Source: Dermatophilus congolensis
Lineage (GTDB): Bacteria > Actinomycetota > Actinomycetes > Actinomycetales > Dermatophilaceae
NCBI GenBank assembly: GCA_030538115.1
Contig: JAUNUP010000007.1
Span: forward strand, 101,882-165,881
Length of the DNA stretch: 64,000 bases
Reading direction: 5' to 3'
Positions 17,355-25,731 of this stretch are shown piece after piece. The notes beneath the pieces are model-generated. The model was not told where the DNA came from. It searched no databases and worked only from the letters and a program-made list of their open reading frames with translations. Every line of letters begins with the position of its first letter. Within the stretch, counting starts at the first letter, position 1. The position numbers and the translations under genes are program-made.

Positions 17355-19919
17355 TCAGCCCAGGTCACCGCCTCCGACAGGGAGGACGCTGCCGGTGATG
17401 TAGCTCGCCTCGCGGGAGGCGAGGAAGGTGATCGCCGCCGCCTGCTCGTCCAGAGTCCCGTACCGGTGCATGAGCGCCGAGTCGAGGGTCTGGTCGATGT
17501 GGGCCTGGAACCACTCCTGCTCCGTCTCACCGGAGGGGGCGGGGCCGCGGGCGATGCGACGCGGCGGGGCCTCCGTGCCACCGGGAGCGGTGGCCACCAC
17601 GCGTACTCCGCGGGGAGCCGCCTCCACAGCGAGCGCGCGCGTGATCGCGTTGACCCCGCCCTTCGCCGCCGCGTACGGCACCCGGTAGATGCCGCCAGTG
17701 GCGATCGACGAGACGTTGAGGATCGTGCCCGACCCTGCCTCCAGCATCGTCGGCAGCACCGCGCGGCACGAGTACAGCGTGGTCATGAGCGACCGCTGGA
17801 TCTCGGCGTCGATCTGCTCGGGCGTGAACTCCTCGAACGGCTTGAACGAGATCGCGCCGCCGACGTTGTGGATCGCCACGTCGACCCGCCCGTACTTCTG
17901 CAGAGCAGCGGCCACGACCGATGCCGCGCCCTCGTACGTCTCGAGGTCGGCGATGACACCCACCGCAGCCTGGCCGCGTTCGACCAGGTCGTCGGCCAGC
18001 TCGTTCACCAGCTCGGAGCGGTCGGCGAGCACGAGCAGCCCGTCCTCAGCAGCGACCCGACGGGCCACGCGCTCACCGATGCCCTGTGCGGCACCCGTGA
18101 CCACGACGACCTGGCCCCTGAACCGGCCCGGAGTCACGAACTGCGGCGTCGCCGCCTCGCGCGACTCGCGGCGGGCGCGGCGCATCGTCTCCATCGAACG
18201 CTGGGCGTGGTCGAGGAAGAGCTGGCGGGCCCGTTCGCGGTCGCCGGCCTCGATCGCGTCGACCATGTCGAGGTGATCCTGCGTGCACTGCGGGTGACAC
18301 CACGTCGCCTGCTTGAGCGTGCTCTCCATCTCACCCTTGACGCCCAGACGCTGGTAGCTGTCGAGCAGGTGCTGGTTGCGGGAGAGCATGAACAAGTAGT
18401 CGTGGAACGCCGCGTTCGTGTCGGTGTAGGCCGCCGCGTCGACGAACCGGTCGCCGTCGACATAGGGCACCGTGGCTTCGGCGAGCAGCCGGTAGCCGTG
18501 GATCTGCCCCTGCGTGAGCCGCCCGATCGTCAACTCCAGCGCACCGAGTTCGAGTGCCGCACGGGCCTCGAAGATCGAGTCGGAGACGTCGATGTCGGGG
18601 TGCTCTTCACCGATCTGGTAACCACCGGCCGAGACATCCGCCACGTCAGCGGAGTCGACCCGCACGACCAGCGGCTCGACCCCGGAGGAGTCGAACGCGA
18701 GCTTGCCCGCAGTGCCGTAAGCATCGGTGTTCTCGATGAGCGCACCACCGGCCTCGACGAGCAGCCCCTGCGGGACGGCAGCCGCCGACCCCGATGCAGC
18801 GGCATCCACTGTGACCTGCACACCTTCGTCCGAAGGCAGTTCGACGGCGTCCGCTCCAGCGGCTCCCTCGACCGGCGCCGCGGTGGCCGCAGCGACCTCC
18901 GCCGCACCCGGCTGGTTGGCGAGTGCGAACTTCTCGAAGTAGAAGCCCGTCGGCTCGACACCCTCGGCCTTGAAGTGTCCGCGCACGGCCTCGACCATGG
19001 CGGGCGGGCCGCACAGGTAGACCGCCACGTCGCCGCCGTGCAGGTGCTCGTCGCGCAGGTGCGCGGTGACGTACCCGGTCAGCTTGGCCTTCGTGTCGTT
19101 CGCAGCCACGCAGTAGTCCCACGTGAAGCTCGGCAGCTCGGCCGCGAGGGCCTCGAGCGCGTCGAGTTCGACCACGTCGACATCGGCGCTCGCGCCGTAG
19201 ACGAGGTGCACTTGCCGCTGCGACTCCTGCTCGCGCATGCGGCGCAGGATCGACAGGATCGGCGCGAGCCCGGTACCACCCGCGAGCAGCAGCACGGGGC
19301 GGTCGGTGTCACGCAGGAAGAACGACCCGTTCGGGCCCGTGAACTTGACCTTGTCGCCCACCTTCGCGCGCTCATCGAGCCACGTGCTCATCAGGCCGCC
19401 GGGGGTGAGCTTGACGAGAAAGCTCAGCGCCTCCTCCGAGGGGCCCGACGAGAACGAGTACGAGCGCGTCTCGTCGCTGCCGGGCACGTGGAAGTTCACG
19501 TACTGCCCGGGCAAGAAGGCGAGCTTGTCGCGGTTCGGGATCTCCACCGTGAGGCGGATGACCGTGTCGCTGAGCCGCTCCACTCCCGTGACGGTGGCGT
19601 CGAACGTGATCGCTTGTGTCTTCGCGACAGCGGAGGTCGAGGCGATCTGCAGCACGAGATCCGACTTCGGCGTCATCTGGCACGGCAGGCAGTACCCGTC
19701 TGCGGCCTCGTCGTCGGTGAGCGCGTCGTCGACGTAGAAGCCCGGGTCGTATTCACCCGATTCGCAGTACGCCTTGCACGTGCCGCACGCGCCGTCGCGG
19801 CAGTCGAGCGGGATGTTGATGCGCTGCCGATACGAGGCGTCGGCAACGGTCTGACCTGCGTCGACCTTGATGAACTTGGTGATGCCGTCTTCGAACGACA
19901 GAGCCACCGAGTAACTCAT
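17355..19919 (-). CDS. benC-benD: Benzoate dioxygenase reductase (BenC) - FCD domain - cis-diol dehydrogenase (BenD) fusion
   Basis: One 854-residue frame carries three units. Residues 1-95 are a plant-type 2Fe-2S ferredoxin (Cys 40, 45, 48, 80). Residues 100-335 are an FAD/NAD reductase (RSYS at 152-155, AGGTGLAP at 213-220, CGPPAMV). Residues 445-580 resemble the FCD effector-binding domain of FadR-type regulators: His 506, His 549 and His 571 with Asp 500 match the metal-ligand pattern, and no DNA-binding domain accompanies it. Residues 600-854 are a short-chain dehydrogenase (TGAAQGIG 608-615, Ser 737/738, Tyr 749, Lys 753) fitting BenD, which oxidises the benzoate cis-diol to catechol. 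It follows benB by 34 bases. Confidence 0.88.
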   Translation of the reverse strand: MSYSVALSFEDGITKFIKVDAGQTVADASYRQRINIPLDCRDGACGTCKAYCESGEYDPGFYVDDALTDDEAADGYCLPCQMTPKSDLVLQIASTSAVAKTQAITFDATVTGVERLSDTVIRLTVEIPNRDKLAFLPGQYVNFHVPGSDETRSYSFSSGPSEEALSFLVKLTPGGLMSTWLDERAKVGDKVKFTGPNGSFFLRDTDRPVLLLAGGTGLAPILSILRRMREQESQRQVHLVYGASADVDVVELDALEALAAELPSFTWDYCVAANDTKAKLTGYVTAHLRDEHLHGGDVAVYLCGPPAMVEAVRGHFKAEGVEPTGFYFEKFALANQPGAAEVAAATAAPVEGAAGADAVELPSDEGVQVTVDAAASGSAAAVPQGLLVEAGGALIENTDAYGTAGKLAFDSSGVEPLVVRVDSADVADVSAGGYQIGEEHPDIDVSDSIFEARAALELGALELTIGRLTQGQIHGYRLLAEATVPYVDGDRFVDAAAYTDTNAAFHDYLFMLSRNQHLLDSYQRLGVKGEMESTLKQATWCHPQCTQDHLDMVDAIEAGDRERARQLFLDHAQRSMETMRRARRESREAATPQFVTPGRFRGQVVVVTGAAQGIGERVARRVAAEDGLLVLADRSELVNELADDLVERGQAAVGVIADLETYEGAASVVAAALQKYGRVDVAIHNVGGAISFKPFEEFTPEQIDAEIQRSLMTTLYSCRAVLPTMLEAGSGTILNVSSIATGGIYRVPYAAAKGGVNAITRALAVEAAPRGVRVVATAPGGTEAPPRRIARGPAPSGETEQEWFQAHIDQTLDSALMHRYGTLDEQAAAITFLASREASYITGSVLPVGGGDLG

Positions 19920-19953
19920 GAGTCCTCCCGGATCTCCTTCGAACCGGGTCGGC

Positions 19954-20448
19954 TCAGAAGTGGTAGATGTCGACGACGTGGTGGATGTAGTCGTTCTTCA
20001 GCACCACGGTCTTGCGGCGGATCAGAGGCGTCTCGCCGGAGAAGTCGATCGTGTAGAACGATGTGCCGTAGTAGGGGTCGACCGTGTTGTAGCGGTAGTA
20101 CATGGTGTGCCAGTTGAAGCGCACGTCGACGATGTCGCCGCGGCGCTCGAGCACCTCGACGTTGCTGATGTTGTGGCTCGTGCGCGGCTCCGGCAGCGAG
20201 GTCGCGCTGGAACGCTCCGTGCGGATGCGGAACACCCGGTCTTCGAGCCCGCCCTTGTTGTCGTAGTAGATGAGCGACATCTCGGTGAGCGGGTCGGTGG
20301 TGAGCGCGTCGTCGTCGGCCCATGTCGGCATCCAGTAGACGACGTCGTCGGCGTAGCACTCGAGCCACTTCTCGAACTCGCGGTCGTCGAGAAGCCGGGC
20401 CTCGCGGTAGAGGAACTGCTCGATCACATGCTGGTCAATGGCGGTCAT
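19954..20448 (-). CDS. benB: Benzoate 1,2-dioxygenase, small (beta) subunit
   Basis: This 164-residue subunit has the SnoaL/cystatin-like fold of ring-hydroxylating dioxygenase beta chains and is of normal length. Recognisable parts are FLYREARLLDDREFEKWLEC, the YWMPTWADD segment and NDYIHHVVDIYHF at the C terminus. It assembles with BenA into the alpha3beta3 oxygenase. ATG 20448 follows GAGGAACCTTCA and lies 10 bases after the benA stop. Confidence 0.93.
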   Translation of the reverse strand: MTAIDQHVIEQFLYREARLLDDREFEKWLECYADDVVYWMPTWADDDALTTDPLTEMSLIYYDNKGGLEDRVFRIRTERSSATSLPEPRTSHNISNVEVLERRGDIVDVRFNWHTMYYRYNTVDPYYGTSFYTIDFSGETPLIRRKTVVLKNDYIHHVVDIYHF

Positions 20449-20458
20449 TGAAGGTTCC

Positions 20459-21892
20459 TCACTTGCTCGCGCGGGTGGCGCGCTTCTTGGCAGGGACAGC
20501 AGCGGGGCCCGAGGCGTTGGCGCCGTTGGTTCCGTTGGCGGACTTGGCTTCCTTCTCCATGCCGGCGAGAATCGCCTCACGCCAGTAGCCGTGCTGGATC
20601 GGGTACAGGCCCTCGTCCTCGTTCTTCACGCCGGAGGAGATGACGTTCGGCATGTCGAGGCTCTTGGCCACATCGTCGGCACCGTTGAGCCAGTGCTCGG
20701 AGCCGCGGCTCATGTCGTTCCAGGGTGCCGCGGTGGCAAGGAAGGTCTTCTGGCAGGAGCGGAACTCCTCCAGGTCGTCAGGGGTGGCCATGCCGGAGGC
20801 GTTGAAGAAGTCCTCGTACTGGCGGATGCGCCACGTGCGCGCCTCGGGCGACTCGCCCTTGGGGGCGATGCAGTAGATCGTGACCTCGGTCTTGTCGACG
20901 GAGACCGGGCGGAAGTGCCGGATCTGGGTCGAGAACTGGTCCATGAGGTAGACGTTCGGGTAGAGGCAGAGGTTGCGGCTGCCCTTGACCATGAACTCGC
21001 CCTTGGCGTCGCCGAATTCGCTCTTGAGGCGGTCCATCTGGTCCCACAGGGGGCGGTCCTGGGGGTTGCCGGCCCAGGTCCACAGGGCGAGGTGGCCGTG
21101 CGGGAAGCTCCAGTAGCCTCCTCCGGCCTTGCCCCACTGGCCCGCGTCGAGGGCCTTGGTGGTGTTTGTGGACTCGCCCGAGCTGCGGCGCGAGGTGGTG
21201 GCCGCGTAGTTCCAGTGCGTCGCCGACACGTGGTAGCCGTCGGCGCCGTTCTCGGCCTGCACCTTCCAGTTGCCGTCGTAGGTGTACGTCGAGGCGCCAC
21301 GCAGCACCTCGAGGCCCTCGGGGCTCTGGTCGACGAGCATGTCGATGATCTTGACCGCGTCTCCGAGGTGCTCCTCGAGCGAGACCACGTCAGGGTTGAG
21401 CGAGCCGAACAGGAAGCCGCGGTAGCTCTCGAAACGGGCGACCTTGGTGAGGTTGTGCGAGCCGTTGGTGTCGAACTGCTCGGGGTAACCGGCGTCGTCC
21501 GGGTCTTTGACCTTGAGCAGGGTGCCGTCGTTCTTGAACGTCCAGCCGTGGAACGGGCAGGTCAGCGTCATGCGGTTGTCTGTCTTGCGGCGGCACAGCA
21601 TCGCGCCGCGGTGGGCGCAGGCGTTGATGAGGCAGTGCAGTTCGCCGGCCTTGTCACGCGTGATGACGACGGGCTGACGGCCGATGTACGTCGTGAAGTA
21701 GTCACCGGGGTTGGCCATCTGGCTCTCGTGAGCCAGGTACACCCAGTTGCCCTCGAAGATGTGCTTCATCTCGAGCTCGAAGAGCTCTTCATCGGTGAAC
21801 ATCACGCGGTTGGCGCGGTACACGCCGTTCGCGGGGTCTTCTTCGATGAGGCCTGCCACGTCGACGTGGGGGCTCTGCGTCGGATACGCCAT
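20459..21892 (-). CDS. benA: Benzoate 1,2-dioxygenase, large (alpha) subunit
   Basis: This 477-residue catalytic subunit turns benzoate into its 1,2-cis-dihydrodiol. The Rieske ligands are Cys92, His94, Cys112 and His115 (CAHRGAMLC and CPFHGW). The catalytic iron region is [14 protein letters not shown], about residues 216-229. The last 25 residues are an unusual Asn/Ala/Lys-rich tail ([13 protein letters not shown], then KKRATRASK) not expected for the family core. ATG 21892 has GGAGGACGACA upstream. It is the first gene of the minus-strand ben operon, divergent from the LysR regulator. Confidence 0.95.
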   Translation of the reverse strand: MAYPTQSPHVDVAGLIEEDPANGVYRANRVMFTDEELFELEMKHIFEGNWVYLAHESQMANPGDYFTTYIGRQPVVITRDKAGELHCLINACAHRGAMLCRRKTDNRMTLTCPFHGWTFKNDGTLLKVKDPDDAGYPEQFDTNGSHNLTKVARFESYRGFLFGSLNPDVVSLEEHLGDAVKIIDMLVDQSPEGLEVLRGASTYTYDGNWKVQAENGADGYHVSATHWNYAATTSRRSSGESTNTTKALDAGQWGKAGGGYWSFPHGHLALWTWAGNPQDRPLWDQMDRLKSEFGDAKGEFMVKGSRNLCLYPNVYLMDQFSTQIRHFRPVSVDKTEVTIYCIAPKGESPEARTWRIRQYEDFFNASGMATPDDLEEFRSCQKTFLATAAPWNDMSRGSEHWLNGADDVAKSLDMPNVISSGVKNEDEGLYPIQHGYWREAILAGMEKEAKSANGTNGANASGPAAVPAKKRATRASK

Positions 21893-22038
21893 TGTCGTCC
21901 TCCGAGGATCTCCGAACGAGTCGGTTGTCGGCTGTTCACCTTGCTTCGACTGCAAGACGATTGGCGGCAATACCAACATCGCTGGTCGGAGGCGCGCATC
22001 AGGCGAACGCCTAGTCCCCACCCAGGGGGGTATTCATA

Positions 22039-22105
22039 ACTTGATTGTTCTCAATATCAGTTCATCAAGTCTTTGTAACTATGAACAGAACCGCATAACG
22101 TTCAT
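22039..22105. promoter_or_regulatory. Candidate operator array between benA and the LysR gene
   Basis: This AT-richer part of the divergent gap holds ACTTGAT (22039-22045) facing ATCAAGT (22064-22070). It also has GTTCAT at 22060, ATGAAC at 22081 and GTTCAT at 22100, spaced 21 and 19 bases, about two helical turns. This is the expected place for LysR binding sites controlling both directions. Which regulator binds is an inference. Confidence 0.5.
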
Positions 22106-22135
22106 GTCAACAACGCACCGGACGAGGGGGTCGGC

Positions 22136-23044
22136 ATGGAAATCAGGCAACTGCAGCACGCCGCCGCCGTCGCTGAGCACCTGCATTTCGGTCGCGCTGC
22201 CGACTCTCTGCACCTGGCTCAGCCGGCCCTCTCCCGCAGCATCCGCCAGTTGGAGCGCGAACTGGGCATCGAGATCTTCGCCCGCACCACCCGCCAGGTC
22301 GCACTGACCAGCGCTGGTGAACACTTCGTCACAGAAGCGCGCGACATTCTGCACCGTCTCGACCAGGCCGTGGCACGCAGCCGCCGCATCGCCGACGGGG
22401 CCCTGGGCCCCCTCCGCCTCGGCATCACGGGTTCTGCCACCTACGCGCATCTGCCGCAGATCATCAGCGCCGTGCGCGACGAACTGCCCGAGCTGGCGCT
22501 CGAACCGGCCACCGATCTGTTCACCACCATGCAGCAGGAGGCCCTGCTCGACGGTCGCCTCGACGCGGGTCTGCTGCGTCTGCCGATCTCCGACCGGAGC
22601 CTCGAGTACCGGCTGCTCGCCCGCGAGCACCTCATGCTCGTCGTGCCCAAGGGCCACCGTCTCGACGGCGACCCCGACGTCACGGTCGCCGACCTGCGGC
22701 ACGAGCCGTTCGTCACCTACGGCGAGATCGGCTCCGTCTCGGTCTCGGCGATGCTGCGCACCTGCCAGAAGGCCGGCTTCACCCCGATCCGCGCCCACGA
22801 GGCCGGCACCACCTCCACCGCATTGGCCCTGGTCGCAGCGGGAGTCGGAGTGGCGCTGCTGCCCGAATCGGTGAAGGCCATGCCGTTCGACGGAGTCAGC
22901 TACATCGACATCCCCGACAGCGCATCGGTCGACCTGGCACTCGCCTGGCGCAACGACGACGACCGCCCCATGCTCCTTCGTTTCATCGACGCACTCGAAC
23001 GCCGTGGAGTCATCCGGGCGCACACCCTCAAGGAGGCCATCTGA
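22136..23044 (+). CDS. catR: LysR-family regulator, CatR/BenM-like
   Basis: This 302-residue protein has a LysR helix-turn-helix at residues 1-60 (MEIRQLQHAAAVAEHLHFGR, then LAQPALSRSIRQLERELG). A two-lobed effector domain occupies about 90-295. By analogy with CatR/BenM it should sense cis,cis-muconate and/or benzoate and control the cat genes and perhaps benABC. Its stop overlaps the catB start by one base (TGATG), so it is co-transcribed with the pathway it regulates. Actinomycete CatR proteins are often IclR-type, so a LysR here is worth noting. Confidence 0.87.
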   Translation: MEIRQLQHAAAVAEHLHFGRAADSLHLAQPALSRSIRQLERELGIEIFARTTRQVALTSAGEHFVTEARDILHRLDQAVARSRRIADGALGPLRLGITGSATYAHLPQIISAVRDELPELALEPATDLFTTMQQEALLDGRLDAGLLRLPISDRSLEYRLLAREHLMLVVPKGHRLDGDPDVTVADLRHEPFVTYGEIGSVSVSAMLRTCQKAGFTPIRAHEAGTTSTALALVAAGVGVALLPESVKAMPFDGVSYIDIPDSASVDLALAWRNDDDRPMLLRFIDALERRGVIRAHTLKEAI

Positions 23045-24255
23045 TGGCGACCGCCATCCTCAGCCCCGACGCCCCTGACGTCACCGGCGCTGCCGCCGAC
23101 ACAGCCGCAGGTGCCACGAACGGCGCCCTGGGCGAATCGGGCGAGCGCATCGCTTCCATCGAGGCGATCCCGTTCTCGATCCCGTACGTCAAGCCGCTGA
23201 AGTTCGCGAGCGGCGAGGTGCGCGACGCGGCCCACATCCTCATCAAACTCACTACGACCAGCGGAATCGTCGGCTACGCCGAGGCCCCGCCCCGCCCGTA
23301 CACCTACGGCGAGACCCAAGCCTCCATCAAGGCCCTGGTCGAGGGCGTGTTCGCGCCGCAGCTCGTGGGCCTGCGCATCACGGAGCGGGAGCGGGCGCAC
23401 GCGCTCATGCACCGCACCGTCGGAAACCCAACCGCCAAGTCGAGCGTCGACATGGCCCTGTGGGACGTGCTCGGCAAGTCGCTCGGCACGAGCGTGCACG
23501 ACCTGCTCGGCGCGTGGAGCCCCGACATGCGGGTCAGCCACATGCTCGGCTTCGCCGACCCCGACGTGATGGTCGCCGAGGCGCAGCGGATGATCGACGA
23601 GCACGGCATCCGCACCTTCAAGGTGAAGGTCGGCCGCAACCCGTACCGCCTCGACGTGGCCGTGTGCCGCGCCCTGCGCGAGACCTTCGGCGACACGATC
23701 GAGCTGTACGTCGACGGCAACCGCGGCTGGTCGGCCACCGACTCCGCCCGCGCGATGCGCGAGATGGACGACCTCGACCTCCTCTTCGCCGAGGAGCTCA
23801 ACCCCGCCGACGACGTGATGGGCCGCCGCTGGCTCGTGAGCCAGACCAACGTGCCGTACATCGCCGACGAGTCGGCCACCACACCGGGCGAGGTGACGCG
23901 CGAGCTGCTCGGCGGCTCCGCCACCGCCGTCTCGATCAAGACCGCGCGCACCGGCTTCACCATCAGCCAGCGCATCCTCGGGCAGGCCACCGGCCTCGGC
24001 GTCGAAGTCGTCATGGGCAACCAGATCGACGGCCAGATCGGCACCGCCTGCACCGCCATCTTCGGCAGCGCCCACGAGGCCACCCACCGCCGCGCCGGAG
24101 AACTCTCGAACTTCCTGGACATGAGCGACGACCTGCTCACCGAGCCGCTACAGATCCGCGACGGCCTGCTCGCCGCACCCGGCGGACCTGGAAAGCCCGG
24201 GCTGGGTATCGATATCGACCAGGAGAAACTCACCCGGTACCGACAGGACGGGTGA
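23044..24255 (+). CDS. catB: Muconate cycloisomerase
   Basis: This 403-residue enolase-superfamily enzyme lactonises cis,cis-muconate to muconolactone. The KxK motif is FKVKVG (about residues 193-198). Metal ligands lie in YVDGNRGW, EELNP and DESATT, and the second-face Lys is in SIKTART. About 30 N-terminal residues rich in Ala/Asp/Thr precede the usual family start. ATG 23044 overlaps the catR stop. The substrate is assigned from its place among the catechol-branch genes. Confidence 0.92.
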   Translation: MATAILSPDAPDVTGAAADTAAGATNGALGESGERIASIEAIPFSIPYVKPLKFASGEVRDAAHILIKLTTTSGIVGYAEAPPRPYTYGETQASIKALVEGVFAPQLVGLRITERERAHALMHRTVGNPTAKSSVDMALWDVLGKSLGTSVHDLLGAWSPDMRVSHMLGFADPDVMVAEAQRMIDEHGIRTFKVKVGRNPYRLDVAVCRALRETFGDTIELYVDGNRGWSATDSARAMREMDDLDLLFAEELNPADDVMGRRWLVSQTNVPYIADESATTPGEVTRELLGGSATAVSIKTARTGFTISQRILGQATGLGVEVVMGNQIDGQIGTACTAIFGSAHEATHRRAGELSNFLDMSDDLLTEPLQIRDGLLAAPGGPGKPGLGIDIDQEKLTRYRQDG

Positions 24256-24369
24256 CGCACCACCCCACCACTTCCCTCGGAGCCACCGGGGGGCACCACG
24301 AGTCGAATCGCATCGGCGGACCACCGCCGCGACGTGCCGACGAAGCCACGCCAAACCAAGGAGAGCGAC

Positions 24370-25230
24370 ATGACGAAGACCGAGTTCGACGCGAAGGCAG
24401 CCGAGTCGGGCGCCGACGCCACTGCCGCGTTCAAGCACAAGAAGAAGGCCACCCTCGAGGTGCCGAAGGAGCGCGTCTCGCAGCTCGCCACCGAGGTGCT
24501 CGAGGCCGTGCACGCCACCATCCGCAAGCACAATGTCACCTACGCCGAGTACGACGCCCTGAAGGACTGGCTGATCAGCGTTGGTGAGGACGGCGAGTGG
24601 CCGCTCTTCCTCGACGTGTGGGTCGAGCACGTGGTCGAAGACGTCGCCACCAGCCACCGCGAGGGCAACAAGGGCTCCATCGAAGGCCCCTACTACGTGC
24701 CGGACGCTCCCGAGCAGGGCGCCAAGGGCACCCTCCCCAAGCGCGACGACGAGCCGGGCGAGCCCATGGTGTGGAGCGGCCAGATCCGCTCGACCGACGG
24801 CACCCCGCTGGCCGGCAAGGTGGAGCTGTGGCACGCCGACGCGAACGGCTTCTACAGCCAGTACGCGCCCGGCCTGCCCGAGTGGAACCTCCGCGGCTCC
24901 TTCTCCACGGGTGAGGACGGCGAGTTCGAGATCACCTCGCTCGTGCCCGCGCCGTACATGATCCCGACCGACGGTGCCTGCGGCAAGCTCATCGCCGCCG
25001 CCGGCTGGCACGCCTGGCGCCCCGCCCACCTGCACGTCAAGGTGTCGGCGCCCGGCCACGAGCTGCTCACCGCCCAGCTGTACTTCCCGGGCGACCCGCA
25101 CAACGAGGACGACATCGCCTCGGCCGTGAAGCCCGAGCTCATGCTCGACCCGCAGGACGACGGCCAGGGCGGCAAGACGATCAAGTACGACTTCGTCCTC
25201 GACCCGATCTCGGAGAGCAACGTCGCCTGA
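24370..25230 (+). CDS. catA: Catechol 1,2-dioxygenase (intradiol)
   Basis: This 286-residue non-heme Fe(III) enzyme cleaves catechol to cis,cis-muconate. The iron ligands are expected in GPYYVPD (Tyr), PYMIPTDG (Tyr) and RPAHLHVKV (two His). The N-terminal 120 residues form the helical dimerisation domain typical of the family. ATG 24370 follows AAGGAGAGCGAC; the frame is open to 24334 upstream. A repeat element and a strong hairpin separate it from catC. Confidence 0.95.
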   Translation: MTKTEFDAKAAESGADATAAFKHKKKATLEVPKERVSQLATEVLEAVHATIRKHNVTYAEYDALKDWLISVGEDGEWPLFLDVWVEHVVEDVATSHREGNKGSIEGPYYVPDAPEQGAKGTLPKRDDEPGEPMVWSGQIRSTDGTPLAGKVELWHADANGFYSQYAPGLPEWNLRGSFSTGEDGEFEITSLVPAPYMIPTDGACGKLIAAAGWHAWRPAHLHVKVSAPGHELLTAQLYFPGDPHNEDDIASAVKPELMLDPQDDGQGGKTIKYDFVLDPISESNVA

Positions 25231-25253
25231 CGAACCAGGCCCCCACGGGCCCC

Positions 25254-25309
25254 GTGCCATGGCACTGATGCGGAAGGGCGAGAGTCTGACGCAACATGTG
25301 CCATGGCAC
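25254..25309 (+). repeat. Palindrome-bracketed intergenic element, copy C
   Basis: Two perfect 12-base palindromes GTGCCATGGCAC (25254-25265 and 25298-25309) bracket a 32-base core ending in ACAT. The same architecture and a similar core occur at 88-142 and, inverted, at 157-212. It sits between catA and catC, 24 bases after the catA stop. Confidence 0.75.
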
Positions 25310-25314
25310 CCCCA

Positions 25315-25353
25315 CCGGGTGGGTGACGTTGTCGGACAACGTCACCCACCCGG
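25315..25353. terminator. Perfect 18-bp hairpin in the catA-catC gap
   Basis: CCGGGTGGGTGACGTTGT (25315-25332) pairs perfectly with its complement at 25336-25353 across the three-base loop CGG. No T-tract follows. In an otherwise tight operon it could be an attenuator, a processing or stability element that sets catA above catC, or part of the adjacent repeat. Confidence 0.65.
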
Positions 25354-25397
25354 CCGGGGTCCCCAAGCTCACTCCCCCCATCAATCCAAGGAGCATC

Positions 25398-25682
25398 ATG
25401 CTGTACGCCGTTCGGATGAACGTCGCTATCCCTCACGACCTCGACCCCGACGAGCGGGCACGCAAGATCGCCGACGAGAAGGCGCTGTGCCACGAGCTGC
25501 AGCGCTCGGGTGAGTGGAAGAGCATCCACCGCATCGTCGGTGCCTACGCGAACATCAGCGTCTTCGATGTGGAGAGCAACGAGCGGCTGCACGAGATCCT
25601 GTGGTCGCTGCCGCTGTTCCCGTACATGGAGGTGGAGGTGTGGCCGCTGGCCACGCACCCCAGCGACCTGTCTCTGGCCTGA
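25398..25682 (+). CDS. catC: Muconolactone delta-isomerase
   Basis: This 94-residue ferredoxin-like-fold enzyme isomerises muconolactone to 3-oxoadipate enol-lactone. Family landmarks are MLYAVRMNVAIPHDLD at the start, WKSIHRIVGAYANISVFDV, and LFPYMEVEVWPLATHPSDL near the end. Length is normal. ATG 25398 follows AAGGAGCATC. It is decamer-forming in known relatives. Confidence 0.95.
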   Translation: MLYAVRMNVAIPHDLDPDERARKIADEKALCHELQRSGEWKSIHRIVGAYANISVFDVESNERLHEILWSLPLFPYMEVEVWPLATHPSDLSLA

Positions 25683-25731
25683 GAATCACTACATCCGGCC
25701 TCGACGACGACGAGAACCACGAGGAGCAGCC

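Noticed and set aside
17166..20117. A 983-codon plus-strand frame opposite the ben operon
   Set aside because: Composition is Arg/Val/His/Asp-rich as expected for the reverse of coding DNA; the opposite strand encodes clear BenC/BenD and BenR proteins.
22014..22034. CCACCCAGGGGGGTATTC near the benA start resembles a copper (CsoR) box
   Set aside because: The dyad is asymmetric and the flanking genes have no copper link; it lies next to the better-supported LysR-type array.
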